From the NCBI GenBank assembly GCA_950106755.1, contig OX467086.1, forward strand, positions 23,268,001 to 23,332,000: a stretch of DNA of 64,000 nt, written 5' to 3'. Positions within the stretch are counted from its first letter, which is position 1. Every line of letters starts with the position of its first letter. The notes under the pieces are model-generated. The model was not told where the DNA came from. It worked only from the letters and a program-made list of their open reading frames with translations, and made no database searches. The translations under genes and the position numbers were made by a program. Below are positions 23,514 to 34,345 of the stretch, piece after piece. The DNA is from Climacium dendroides (lineage: Eukaryota; Streptophyta; Bryopsida; Hypnales; Climaciaceae).

Positions 23514-26500
23514 TCATAAACTTGGGTCTTTGGAAGCAGATCCCGATCCTCCCAGTTTTTTCAGTTGGACAATGATGATGCTCATGTTGTCACACCCTTC
23601 TTGCTGGCGGGTGCTTGGCGACAGACAGTGATCGAGAATCTCCCCACATAAGGGTGATAAACTTTTAGCCTAGGGAAAGCAAGCACAAGCAAAATTAGGT
23701 TTGCAAAACACTACACTCGAGCAGATACAATGCATGCGAAGGCAAAACAATTTGTGCACTGCTATTGAATAGACGGAACTGCGTCTATTGCAGGATATAC
23801 GACAGCTACTAAAATAGGCACACACAACGATAGCAAAAATGGGATTACTTACGGAGGGTAATCTCTGACTAACGAAGTCCACGACTCCTTGACTTGTCAT
23901 GACATCCCTGTAGACAAATTCATCACCAATGAGTGCACTGAATTTCAGATAACGTTTAGCATGCAATTGCATTACCAGCATCGTGAAGACCAAGATTCTA
24001 TACAAAAAGCACTAGTAAGGAGATGAGCTCTTCACCGCGATCTCAAAAGACAGACCTATAAAGCCAAATGAACTCATCTGATAAAGTGGATTTCATCCAC
24101 AAATAGTGCTCATACTATCGACTTTGCAGAATGAAAGATCCAGAAAAAAGCAACATGCATTTCAGTAAAGAGAGGTAGGAGTTTTTCCAGCTGATACCAT
24201 ATTCCATCGCAGGCCAGCACGAGAAACTCATCCTCGGGTGTAAGATCCACCTGTAGCAACCCCAAAAGCACATCAATTAGAAATGACGTTGACCTAAACA
24301 ATTAGCTTTGAAATCCGCAAGTAACCGGGACATGCCTAGAATTCATCAAAAACAATGAAGCGATGGGTGGATGACCTTCGGTGAAAAGATAGTATGGGAT
24401 TTACCTCTCTTATATCAGGACAGCAGGTCACTATCTGCTTATCAGGCGGCAAGTCTGGTTGATACTTAAATTCAAAGTCCCCTGCATGCACAAAGTTTCA
24501 GCCTGCTAGAAAGAAGTGCTTCACAGAAAGTATCTTTCTCAAGCCTAAAGTTCCTAGGAGCACAAAACATGACGATGAGAGCAACATTGGGAGAAAAGAG
24601 CCTTGAGTACAATGGTTCAAAATGCATACCAATTGCTCGTGTAAGATTAAGACTACCATTCACACGTCCAGCAAATACGAATCCTCCAGCATTTTGAATC
24701 CTTAGCCTCTCGTCCTCTAGCTCAGGTTTGTGATCTACCGAAAGATCTTTAGCCTGCGTAGATTAAGGAAAACCAAACGGTTTATCTGGAGTCAGTAGTA
24801 CCAAAGGAGGTATCTACTGACACGTACAGAAACATTCCTAAAACATTCCTAAAACATTCCTCATAATAATCAATCCCACAATTCAAAATTGGGTCGGTAA
24901 TAACCTTGCCACGTTGAGACATGATGCATCGAGAGTCTCCAGCATTTGCAACAAAGAGCTTATTCCCTCGAATTAGAGCCACCACTGCTGTGCTCCCAGA
25001 GCTCGGACCCGGGAAATCTGCATGTGGACCCTACATCAAGCACCAAACTCCATGAAAAACCAACCCTTCAATATTATTAAAAGGCAAAACACTGCCTCTA
25101 TTAAGTACATTCTCACAGGTAATACACACTCACTACAAATAAAAAAGGCCGAGATTTTTCAACAGCAAGACATATGCTAAGAACATCCAACAGGACAAGA
25201 AAGGCAAAATTTCTTCAACACTGTCTATAAAAATGCGAGAAAAAGTTCTACTGGATGAACATTATCGGCTCGAACTGATGACGGAAGTACGGTGATCACT
25301 GCTGGAACAGGCGATGCCAATCAAAGCAGTCTTTCAGATATAGGACCTACCAACTATTCTGAAACCACAAATAGAAATGTACAGCGAAAGTTAAATCCCA
25401 AACCAACCTTGAATTCAAACACAAACTAAGTTGTTTAGGGTCCAGAAAATCAAACCTCTTCAGGCGTCTCATTGCTATCGGTTTGCGTAGCGGTAGTAAT
25501 ATCGGTATCGTTATTGACCCTTCCATGACCGTTGCCGTGACTGTCGACACCCAAGAGCTGAAGTTCTTTCCATCCTTTTTCTCCCTTCATCATCTCATCC
25601 ATCCTGCACATAAGTGAAAGGCTAATCACGTACCTTGCAAAGAAACTTCACCAGGATACAGGCAACAATAGACAGATGATCACAAGTGCAAATATATGAT
25701 GAATTAGGAATCAATCGTAAACACTAAGAAAAAAACAGAATGAATCAAGACATGAACCCAGTCCACTCTAATAATCACAGCTATTCACCAGTCAAACACA
25801 ACAACACATTACGAGGCCCTTGAAAATTGCTGGCAAGACTCAATCCAATGAAAACTCAAGAAACTTGCAGGAATGCAGCCACAGACTGTTGGAGAATCCC
25901 AAATCAGGTTCATCACTAAATTTAACGAATGAAAAAAAGGATCTTTGACTGAAGAAGATCAAAGAAAGCAGAAGAATGTTGATAATGTAGCTTACCGCAG
26001 AAAAGAATATTTCAGACTTCCTCCCAAGTCCCCCATGGCATACGCTTCGGACTTTACAACTTCTCTATGTAAATGTTTTGCACAAAATTTCGACACCACT
26101 TTTCCTGCAAAGGAATCAACTAGTTCTTAAAAATGACAACTTTTATTTTAAAGAGCAGGTATCCTTCAAACCTAACTAGGTTCTGCAAGAGAGCATATCA
26201 GGACCTTAACACGCACCTCCATGACCGTCAAAAATGCCAAATATTGACGTTGAAGTATTCGGATCCACGTTCAATATAGCTGTGTGCTGCATTGATAGAA
26301 ACAGTCAGAAGTAGCATTAGGCAATGCTGAAGTACTTACTGGATTTGTTGGTTGATTTAAATAAGTACGGCTTTTCTTGTTTTGAAAGCATTGACACCTT
26401 ATAAGATTTATGATAACTCATCGCAATAGGTTCGTAACAAGACGCAGGACCTTGCAAGTAAGCAATTTATAAAGCACACGTACTAATTAACACCTAAAGC

Positions 26501-27014
26501 CCTAAAACCACTCCCAAAATCCAAAGTGCAGAACTTTCAGACATTTTTTTTGTATCCAACCGTAAGATTTTGCACTAGACTAGTATGAGAACGTATGGAA
26601 GAAGTTTCAAAAGTTTTGACCAACAGAACTAAAGCATGTCTTAAAAAGATGAGTACCTCATGATAATTTTCCTCTAATCGTCAATTCTAGAGAACACTCC
26701 GTACCTTTAAGGGTTTCTGTACCTCCAGGGGTTAACCTGAAGAAGTTTCTTTTTTTGAATTTTTTTGGGAAACAAGAAATGGTGAATTAAATGGCACAAA
26801 ATGAAAAGGCAACCTAAATCATTAATAACTCTAAGATGGAATTGAAATAAAACTTTAAGCTTGCAAAGCGTGGACTCTGGACACAAAAGGTACGCACAGC
26901 GTCTTCCATGCTTTCGCGCCACCCTTGCATAGCAGATAAACCAAAGCGCAACTCGGCATTTTCACCATCTTCGGATGTCTTGTCCGTCTTCGGAGAGCTC
27001 AAATAAATCCCCAT
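23514..27014 (-). CDS. Protein phosphatase 2C (Mn/Mg-dependent Ser/Thr phosphatase), ten exons, 344 aa
   Basis: Ten exons join in frame: 27014-26898, 26286-26217, 26104-25996, 25603-25456, 25030-24905, 24753-24630, 24481-24405, 24250-24198, 23907-23853, 23669-23514; all introns are GT-AG. The product starts [10 protein letters not shown], as in Arabidopsis At2g25070/At4g31860-type PP2Cs, and Gly2 is a plausible N-myristoylation site. The catalytic signature is complete: [10 protein letters not shown] (Asp38), FGIFDGHGG (Asp59, Gly60), AGDSRC, LTRAIGD, CDGIWD (Asp272) and GCDNMS (Asp320). Exon 4 carries the variable acidic insert (about residues 99-148) typical of this subgroup. The length is normal and no break is seen. 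It dephosphorylates Ser/Thr substrates; the specific target is unknown. A TTTGTTAG acceptor just before the ATG implies a spliced 5' UTR. Confidence 0.93.
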
Positions 27015-28245
27015 CCTTCCCTAACAAACATACGAAGTCAGGGTGAGCATTGGTGATTCTTGAAAAATACAAAGTCAGTCCATGAACGATTCAACACACC
27101 GACACAACTAGGAGCCCTGCTAAATCACCAACAAAACTAAAGCATGTCTTAAAAAGATGAGCACGGTTCCTACTATTGGACTGCCTTCTTTCTTTGGCGG
27201 TCTTCTAGGCACGAGGATTCATTGCATCTTAGTATCGTCATCTGAACGTTGTATGAAGAAACTATAAGTGTAACTAAAATCGGAAATCAACCCTAGGCTC
27301 TCGTGTTCAGACGATATACATTTTAAGCAAGACTCTACAGGGATCGCTTGAGCGTTGCAATTACACATCCTGATCTTGGCGATTGAAAATTGAAACCGTT
27401 ACGAAGCTAGTTAACGCGAATTCTATTTTCCTTCAATTAAATCTTACAGAAACATACTTGCTGCTTATCAGGCATCAGAGGAGCTCTTCCATACTGCACG
27501 CCTATATAATAATCTAATACTTGAACCACACGAGTGAAATATCTCTTTCTCATATACCTTAACTGTGTGTTATTTATCACATGTGTACTTAAATCATTTA
27601 TCTTCTCCAGAATCAGTGAGCGTGATCGTAACTTCCGAAGCAACCTAATTTCCATCACATATGCCCAGGATCAGTATTTAGTGCGCTCGTACCACAAAGA
27701 TCACCAACACGCCAATAATTAAACCAAAAAATTTGAAAAATATGCCTCACTACCGACCACAAGCGATCGCTAACATTTACACCCTACAAAAACTCAAAAC
27801 TAACTACCCGATTCCTTACTAAAAAAAACAACCAAACAATACACTCCACTAACTTCAACCAAGCGCGTAACCGATGACCTTAGGGTTTTGCTCCCACCAA
27901 AGAAATTCAAACCAGCACCAATATGTACCTTTGCAAAACGAAGTCCTCAATTCTTCAACCCTAGATGTTCCTCGTGCCTTGCCCCGCCCGCGGGATCCAG
28001 CGCGCAAATCCGCCCTTCGAGTTTCTGTTTTTTTCTGCTCAATCCAAAAGGCGCAAAACGGGATTCCAAACGGAAAGGGTGAGAAGAAGAATGCGGGAAA
28101 GAGACGGAGATTGCGACTGCGGAGCAACAACGTCCGATCTGCGCGTCGTCGTTGTAGCAAGGATTCAGGCGCGGACGGTGGTGAAGAGGAAGAGCGAAAT
28201 GGTGGCATGTGGTTCCCGAGGAGCACAAGACCCTGAAGGGGGGAC
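27015..28245 (-). promoter_or_regulatory. PP2C 5' leader region: UTR intron and probable GC-rich first exon
   Basis: The ATG of the PP2C gene is preceded by GGAAGG and a TTTGTTAG acceptor (about 27020-27035). A good minus-strand donor, CAAAG/GTACAT, lies at 27928/27929, suggesting a ~0.9 kb 5' UTR intron and a first exon around 27929-28230. That region is GC-rich and gives long ORFs in several frames on both strands (up to 162 codons), none with a domain; they look like composition artefacts. Confidence 0.5.
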
Positions 28246-28343
28246 GAGGAGGGAGACGACGACGACGACGTCGAGCTGGCGGGTGTTTTCGTTGGTGTCC
28301 GACCGTCCGGACGGACGGAGAGGACATCAAGTCGACGAATGTG
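28246..28343 (+). repeat. Direct repeat, copy 1 (about 95 bp)
   Basis: GAGGAGGGAGACGACGA... CGGGTGTTTTCGTTGG ... CATCAAGTCGACGAATGTG, found again at 29360-29453 at about 90 percent identity. This copy lies at the probable start of the PP2C transcription unit. Confidence 0.9.
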
Positions 28344-28420
28344 TATGTGCGCTGGGCCGGCATGGCAGGGGTGAAACCCCCGAGGCTGGGGTGTAGTTTT
28401 TTGTTTTGTTTTTTAAAAAT

Positions 28421-28462
28421 TGTTGTTGGAAGCATATTGTTGTTGGAAGCATATTGTTGTTG
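28421..28462 (+). repeat. 17-bp tandem repeat, about 2.5 copies
   Basis: Unit TGTTGTTGGAAGCATAT twice, followed by TGTTGTTG. Confidence 0.9.
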
Positions 28463-31400
28463 TTTTTGGTTTTTTGGGGGGCATATTGTTTGGGTTTTTT
28501 AGGATTTATTAATATTCTAAATTTTTGGTTTTGGTTTTTGGATTTTAGGGTCGTGATTGTTTTAGGAAGTAGTATCATATGTCGTGGAATTTTTTTTAAT
28601 TTTATATTTGGGACTTCCATTTCAATTTACAATAAGCTTTTTGAGGTTTGATAGTTTAGGGTTTAGGTGAGACTAATTTTTTGGGAGACCTTTGTAAGAA
28701 AAAATGGAGCCTCTTTTTTGTTATTCAAGTTTTGGTTATATGGATAATACTTTCCATGGTAATATACAATGCCTTGAACCCGAAACTAAGGGCAATGAAT
28801 AAGTCTTTTAGCTACAAATCAAGAGCTTGAAAGGTCCTAGATTTGGGTGGTGGAACTTCACTACACTAATGATGATAAATAGTGTTGGCAACACTAATCA
28901 CGAAGCATAACACTAATTGTCAACAATCCGGTTAATGTTACCAACACTAAATGTCAACATAGACACTATTTGTCAACTATTGGGTATAAGTTTTTTTTAC
29001 AAGTTTACATTTAGTGTTACCTAACTATTTCATCAAAATGCAAAGAAAAACATATGAACCCAAGAAACCTATTACATGCTCAAAAAAATTACTGCTCAGA
29101 AAAGTGAACACAACACTAAATGCCAACTAATTGAACCTAAGTAATCCACACATTAGAACTATGTAGAAAGGGTAGTATGGAGAACAAATGACGCAATGCA
29201 TCACAATAAATGTAAAAAAATTTATAGGATGACTTTTTGCTGCTTTTGAGAATTTAGTGAGCATTTTGACTCCTTTCTTAAAAAGTCAGTCTGTAAATCA
29301 TGTGAGGCCACAAATGGAAATTTAAAAAATTGTAACTTGTGTACTTTATAGATTTGCATGAGGAGGGAGACGACGATGACGTCAAGCTGACGGGTGTTTT
29401 CGTTGGCGTCCGACCGTCTGGACGGACGGAGAAGACATCAAGTCGACGAATGTGGGGAGAGGTTCGACGGACTGAGCGGAGGGATTGACGGACGAAAAGA
29501 AATCTGACGAACGAAGTATCTGCCGGCTCTTGTGGTCGGGACGTCCAGGTGCTGCAACGTGTCAGAGGGTAAGTGTTTCTTGTGTGTGGATTCCTGTATA
29601 AATAGTGCACCTAGTCAAATAGTCTGATCTGGAAATGAGCGTCTCTTTCAACCATTCGAGTAAGCTTACGTTTTAAAACGGGGAGTGACACAACAAAGCC
29701 ACTTCAAGGGAAGCATGGAAGAACCACCTATAGTCAACCACTTAAGCGATTCCACACATGTTTTGGAGTAGTAGAAGGCAATGTAAATTTATCATCTTGT
29801 AGAAGATAGAAATGATGGGCATTATCAATTTTTTGAGATTTCTTTTGTAGAATTCAAATTACTATAAATTTAAAAGTTGGTTTGAATCCATACCTAAGAT
29901 ATAGACTCTTCCAATTCTGGTTAATCCAGAACTAATATTTTGCTTACTATTTTTACTTTCTTGCTCACTACATTGGAACATGTATCATGACTTTATTATT
30001 TCTAATCTTCAAAAGGAGAAATTTGTTTCAACTTTGGTTGGAATTCTATTCTAGCATTGGTTGGAATTTTGTTTCAACTTTGGTTGGAAATAGTTGCACC
30101 ATATTGGATGGGAATAGATCCCCAGTTGGGAATGGATGGTTTTACTATAAATGTTATTAAAAATGAAATCTTAATTACTCAGGAAAGAGTGGGGAATATT
30201 CAATCACACGCTTTATATATCTGTGTGTGACTATACCAGTGCAATGAGACTCCTGCGATTGAAGTGGAGGTACAACTCTTTGGCTCAAAAATCAATTTTT
30301 ACTTTCAAACACTATAAAAAAAAAGGGGTGCTTTAAATATAGTCCTAAAATTTATGACCTTTTAGGAAATTTTTAGTATCCTATTAGAGAAATCCAAAAC
30401 TATTGTTAGAGAAATCCAAAAAAATCCATAGACTAATGGATCTAACTCTAGAGTACAACAATTGGAAGTTTTACAGCTTGGATATGGAATGGAGTTTAAA
30501 ATTCCTTTATCAAGCTATGAAATCCCATAGTTGCCATATAAAATTCTCTTCTCAAACTTTGAAATTCAATAGTTGCCTTTTGAAATTGGGCCTGTAGACT
30601 TTTTCATGATGAGCTTATCTCTCATTTTTAGTTTCAATGTTGCTAGTATCAAAAATTTGTGCTTCTAATTTCCCATTGTTTGTTGTTTTTACCTCATCCC
30701 CATTTCTAGTACAAAATCATATGAGAAACAAGGTTTTTTTTATGAATTTGGTGATCCAACAACTTAAAGGAAGTAAGCATTGAGTCCGCAACTAGGAAAG
30801 GTCATTATGGTGGCAACATTGAAGCATTGCTGGGTGTCGAAGCAATAAGATTTTAAATAATTGTCCACATCCCCATCACACTATCAAGGTAGTCACATCC
30901 AAAATGGATTCAATCTAATTGCAAACTCTACTTTTGAAGAGGCTCCATGTTGACAATAATACACAACGATTCAACACAAAAGAGGATAGCCCTATACAAA
31001 CAATAACCTATGCCCACAACGGCAAGCATAGAGGAGCGTCACACACACAATGACAAAGACAACAAGCATTTTTTTAATTTAGACACCCTGCTAGAAAAAA
31101 ATAGATTTTCACTTAGGGGATACAAATTTAAACATTGTATCAAAATTTCATGAACGTTTGACTAAAATTGACTTTATAGTCTTGAACCTACCTGAGATTT
31201 CTTTGGTACATTGAACACACACTTACATCTCAAACTTAAGGACAGATGGATTATTAACAAATATTGTACTGATTTAGTACCTTCATCACTACGTACTATA
31301 ATCACATCGGTTATGTGCATTCTTAAACACTAAATCGGTGCAAAAACAATGAATATCAATAGCGTACAGTTTATGTACTTTAACTATACGATTGTTGTGT

Positions 31401-31688
31401 AGTTTTGACAATGGATGAACAATGGAATATTGAAAAGCATATTGTTGCAATTTTGCAACAATATTGCAACAGTATACTTTCGACGGATAGAGTACCTCCA
31501 CTACAATTGGAGTATTGGAGTATTGGAGTATTGCAACAATACTACAAGAATATGCTTTCAATATTCTACTACTATTCAACTATTGTTGCAATGGGAAGCT
31601 TTTCTCCAATGTTGTTCTATTTTGGATGAATGAACATAGTTTCTAATGAATACATGATATATGAAATAAAAAGACCCATAGAGCATTT
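28463..31688. other. Intergenic DNA between the PP2C promoter side and composite locus 1
   Basis: Contains the second 95-bp direct repeat (29360-29453), a repeated TTGGTTGGAATT phrase near 30030-30090, a run of AGTATTGG repeats at about 31510-31540, and a diverged repeat R5 at about 31085-31220 matching 54355-54445. No gene recognised; ORFs near 31.3-31.6 kb are repeat-derived. Confidence 0.5.
29360..29453 (+). repeat. Direct repeat, copy 2 (about 95 bp)
   Basis: Second copy of the 28246-28343 sequence, in the same orientation, about 1.0 kb away. The following ~100 bp is also GC-rich (ACGGACGAAAAG, CAGGTGCTGC). The pair could be remnants of termini or of an old tandem duplication. Confidence 0.88.
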
Positions 31689-32653
31689 AAAATGTAGTTC
31701 AAATTTTTGCTATTTGGTTTTCCATTGGTGGGGTGCCCCATTAGGGCATTCAAAAATTAGTGGGATCCAGCGACCAAAGTAGGGTCCCCTAATCCCACAT
31801 GGGAGTGTGTTCAAAGGCAGGGTGTCAGCACAGCACGTCATCTCTTAACGATCATGGACGTGCCGTCTTAACCCCCGACAGGGCGAGTAACCGGTTACCG
31901 TCTTCTCTGGAGCTCTTATAGCCGAGCGGTCCCGGACATAGCCTCAAACGATATGGGATAACTAGCGCTTGCACGGGACCCTGTGGCTTCACAACATGAG
32001 GACTCGTCTGCGTTTGGCCCATGACTTCACAGGGGATCTGCAACACTTGCTTGGCCCGGGGAATATTAGGGCACACTGGATTTGTGTCTGTTCCCTTGTT
32101 ATCATGTAGTAGGTGATTCATATGTATTTCTTTGTTTGATCGCGAGGGATAAGTTCTTTTCATTTTGCAAGTGCCCGGTCGTTTCTGTGGAGCCAACAAC
32201 ATGTTGGCGGGTCTGACCTCCAGGGATGCATTGCAACGACAATTGCTCTGTCTTACTTTCTCCTGTGTGAATTACGTACGTTCCTGGGCGCGTTTCATTG
32301 GAATTATGCTACTATTAGCTCTTGGGGATTCATTTGTTGTTTGGGAATTTAGGTTCTGACGATTTTGTGCAATTTGTGTCTTGAAACCAGGATTGCGGAC
32401 CTTCATCCCTCGTTTGCTGGAAACGAGGCTCACCCCAGTCGGAATTTTTGATGGTGAGTTCCTTGTCCGTGATCACTTCTGGATGCGTCTGTTTTTCGGG
32501 GTTTTTTTGTGGGTGTATGCGGCACTTCCGCATGTTTTCATTGATGACCAAGTGACCAAGTGAGGCTTTGTGGGAGGAGGTATTTGTCGCATGCATGGCT
32601 TCTTTTTTAGTTACATTGTAAGGTTGTAATCTAGTTCACATTGTAGCTGCACT

Positions 32654-32863
32654 GTGGACTACGCTACTTCAAGAAGCGGAGTTGTGTCCTATTGTTATTG
32701 TGGTACCGACATTACTGTGGGCTTGTTTCATGTGCAGCGCAAGTCGAGGGTGAAGAGCGTCCGGAAGGCTGAAGGGAAAGCCCTGTTTCTGAGAACGGTG
32801 CGTTGTGCTGCAACCAGCATTACATCAACTTCATCAGTTCCTCCTCAAGTCTCCGTTGCCTAG
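32654..32863 (+). CDS. Small ORF of unknown function conserved between the two composite loci (69 aa)
   Basis: Starts MDYATSRSGVV, ends SSVPPQVSVA. The other composite locus has an ORF of exactly the same length (60373-60582, minus) with 61 of 69 residues identical and no stop or gap. It contains a basic stretch, RKSRVKSVRKAEGKA. No family recognised. It may be a captured exon or simply shared non-coding DNA. Confidence 0.25.
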   Translation: MDYATSRSGVVSYCYCGTDITVGLFHVQRKSRVKSVRKAEGKALFLRTVRCAATSITSTSSVPPQVSVA

Positions 32864-33422
32864 GCAGAAAAACCTTCTGCTCTGTGGGATAATGTCCATA
32901 TGATAAAGTCGTTATCTGTGAATGAGATCCAAGTCTGTATCATGGAGTCTACCTCTGAAAGGAGGCACCACGGGTATAGCACTCCCTTTTGCTGACGCCA
33001 GCCAATAGACTTTCCATTCATTCACGCTGGTCTTATGGTCGGAGGTGCTCTTCTTCTTACCTGCAACTGTTGTGAAATTGGGTAACTGGGTTACTGAAGA
33101 GGAGCTCAATGGGTGTGCTTGAAGCTTACCTGATGTTGGCAAATACCAACGTGAACTCCCTCGCCCCATGCGCACCGAATTTTGTTACAGGTGAGTGAAT
33201 TGGTGAGGAAAAGTAGAGCCGTTTTTTTGTATAATATTACACCTGATATGCTACATTCTTACAGATCTCATATAGCCTTAGAATAAGAGCTTGAACTAGA
33301 GCAGGGAAGTTCGTGACTCGCCATCTTTGGGTGGTGTGGTACGTGTACTGTAGCTTGCTTGCAAGCCTTTTAGTGGACTGCAAGGGTAGGTAGGAAGGAA
33401 GGAAGGATATTCTTTTGGGACA

Positions 33423-33608
33423 ATGTGCTCTGTAAGGAGAATTGTTCCAGCGCCAGTTGTAAACGCATCGGTGGTAATGAAATGCTCAGGAATTCACCCT
33501 GACCCGCCTGTTTCTTTTGACTGCCTGGGGTGGGTGGTGATCCCTCGAAACAACGGATACTTTTTTGAATGTGTGCAACCATTGCTGCAGTCTATGATAG
33601 TGTTATAA
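33423..33608 (+). CDS. Small ORF identical between the composite loci (61 aa)
   Basis: MCSVRRIVPAPVV...; the first 60 residues are identical to the ORF at 59590-59772 on the opposite strand. The antisense frames are also open, so coding status is doubtful. Near-identity points to recent duplication or conversion of segment B. Confidence 0.2.
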   Translation: MCSVRRIVPAPVVNASVVMKCSGIHPDPPVSFDCLGWVVIPRNNGYFFECVQPLLQSMIVL

Positions 33609-33774
33609 GTGTGCAGGGGACTCCAGAGTGTTGTTTTAGAGGGTATGATGAGGAGAGTTTTGTAGTGAACTACTTATGTACTTGGCTTTGCTTTGCTCTG
33701 CTTTCTCCATGGCTCAATCCGTCCGTTGAACTAGAAATTATCTCGTCCAGGGAACTACTAGAACTTCTGATGTA

Positions 33775-33993
33775 CCCTTAAACGTCGAGGCAGACATTTT
33801 GCACGCATTTTGCTTCGGATGGATCACTATGTAGGACAGAAGTGCAACTATTCATCCTCAGAATTTTGCAAGAAAAGGAGGTCTTCTAGAGCAGTTTGTC
33901 TTACAATGAGTGCTTTTACAATTTTTTAAGCCAATGCTTTATACGGTCATAAAAACTGATGATTTACAAAGTCACCTTGTTGTCCTTTAAGGG
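33775..33993 (-). mobile_element. TTAA MITE T1, copy E (219 bp), with an empty site in locus 2
   Basis: Begins CCCTTAAACGTCGAG and ends CCTTTAAGGG, then TTAA (33994-33997). The left flank is TGTA, apparently a mutated TTAA. Locus 2 has the same flanking DNA on both sides (TCCAGGAAAT... side and AGAACATTGG side) but only a single TTAA at 59401-59404 in place of the element. Confidence 0.88.
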
Positions 33994-33997
33994 TTAA

Positions 33998-34345
33998 CCA
34001 AAACTTTGATAAAAGAACATTGGAGACAATACATTTTTGAGGTGATTGTTATAGTCACAACAGTAAAATTCATCAACAATGGGAACTTGACCCCTTAGCA
34101 CTTTGATGTCTTAATTTTAGACGATGAACAAAGAGGTTCCATCCATGTGCTTTAAGTTGAATTTTTTTGACCATGTAGCTTCTCATTCATCCAAACCTTC
34201 CAAATCTTGACTTTTAGAAGGCCACACTTCATATACGATGATGGTGAAGTTGATGAAATTGAAGTAAATAATATTTATTTTGAAAGATATAAGCAAAAAT
34301 ATGCAATAATTCAAGAAAGGATTTAGGCACTGAGGGATTAAGATA
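33998..34345 (+). mobile_element. Composite locus 1, segment C and spacer
   Basis: About 34000-34090 matches the reverse complement of about 59310-59400 (GAACATTGGAGA, GTCACAACAGTAA, ATTCATCA). The remainder has no counterpart in locus 2, where MITE G and R3 lie instead. Confidence 0.6.

Larger units (their letters stand above)
31689..33774 (+). mobile_element. Composite mobile locus 1, segments A and B
   Basis: Segment A (about 31689-32200) matches 56333-56950 in the same orientation. Segment B (about 32260-33770) matches 59405-61005 in reverse. Where they meet, 32192-32252 contains a short piece of UAP exon 1 (CATGTTGGCGGGTCTGACC... ATGCATTGCAACGACAATTG). A carries GC-rich DNA including a CACAACATGAGGACTCGTC phrase and lacks ~105 bp present in the other copy, between direct repeats of TCTGCGTTT. 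I find no transposase, reverse transcriptase or LTR structure, so the class of element is unknown. Confidence 0.75.

Noticed and set aside
27855..28435. Overlapping ORFs up to 162 codons on both strands as a gene upstream of the PP2C
   Set aside because: No domain, all frames open because of GC-rich composition, and the position fits a PP2C 5' UTR exon and promoter.
31852..32202. 116-codon minus ORF in segment A as a gene (also at 56717-56941)
   Set aside because: The frame is not maintained between copies after the 105-bp indel, and no domain is recognisable.
31689..32270. Segment A as an LTR of a retrotransposon
   Set aside because: No TG...CA ends, primer-binding site, polypurine tract or second copy in direct orientation at the expected distance; the second copy in locus 2 is inverted.
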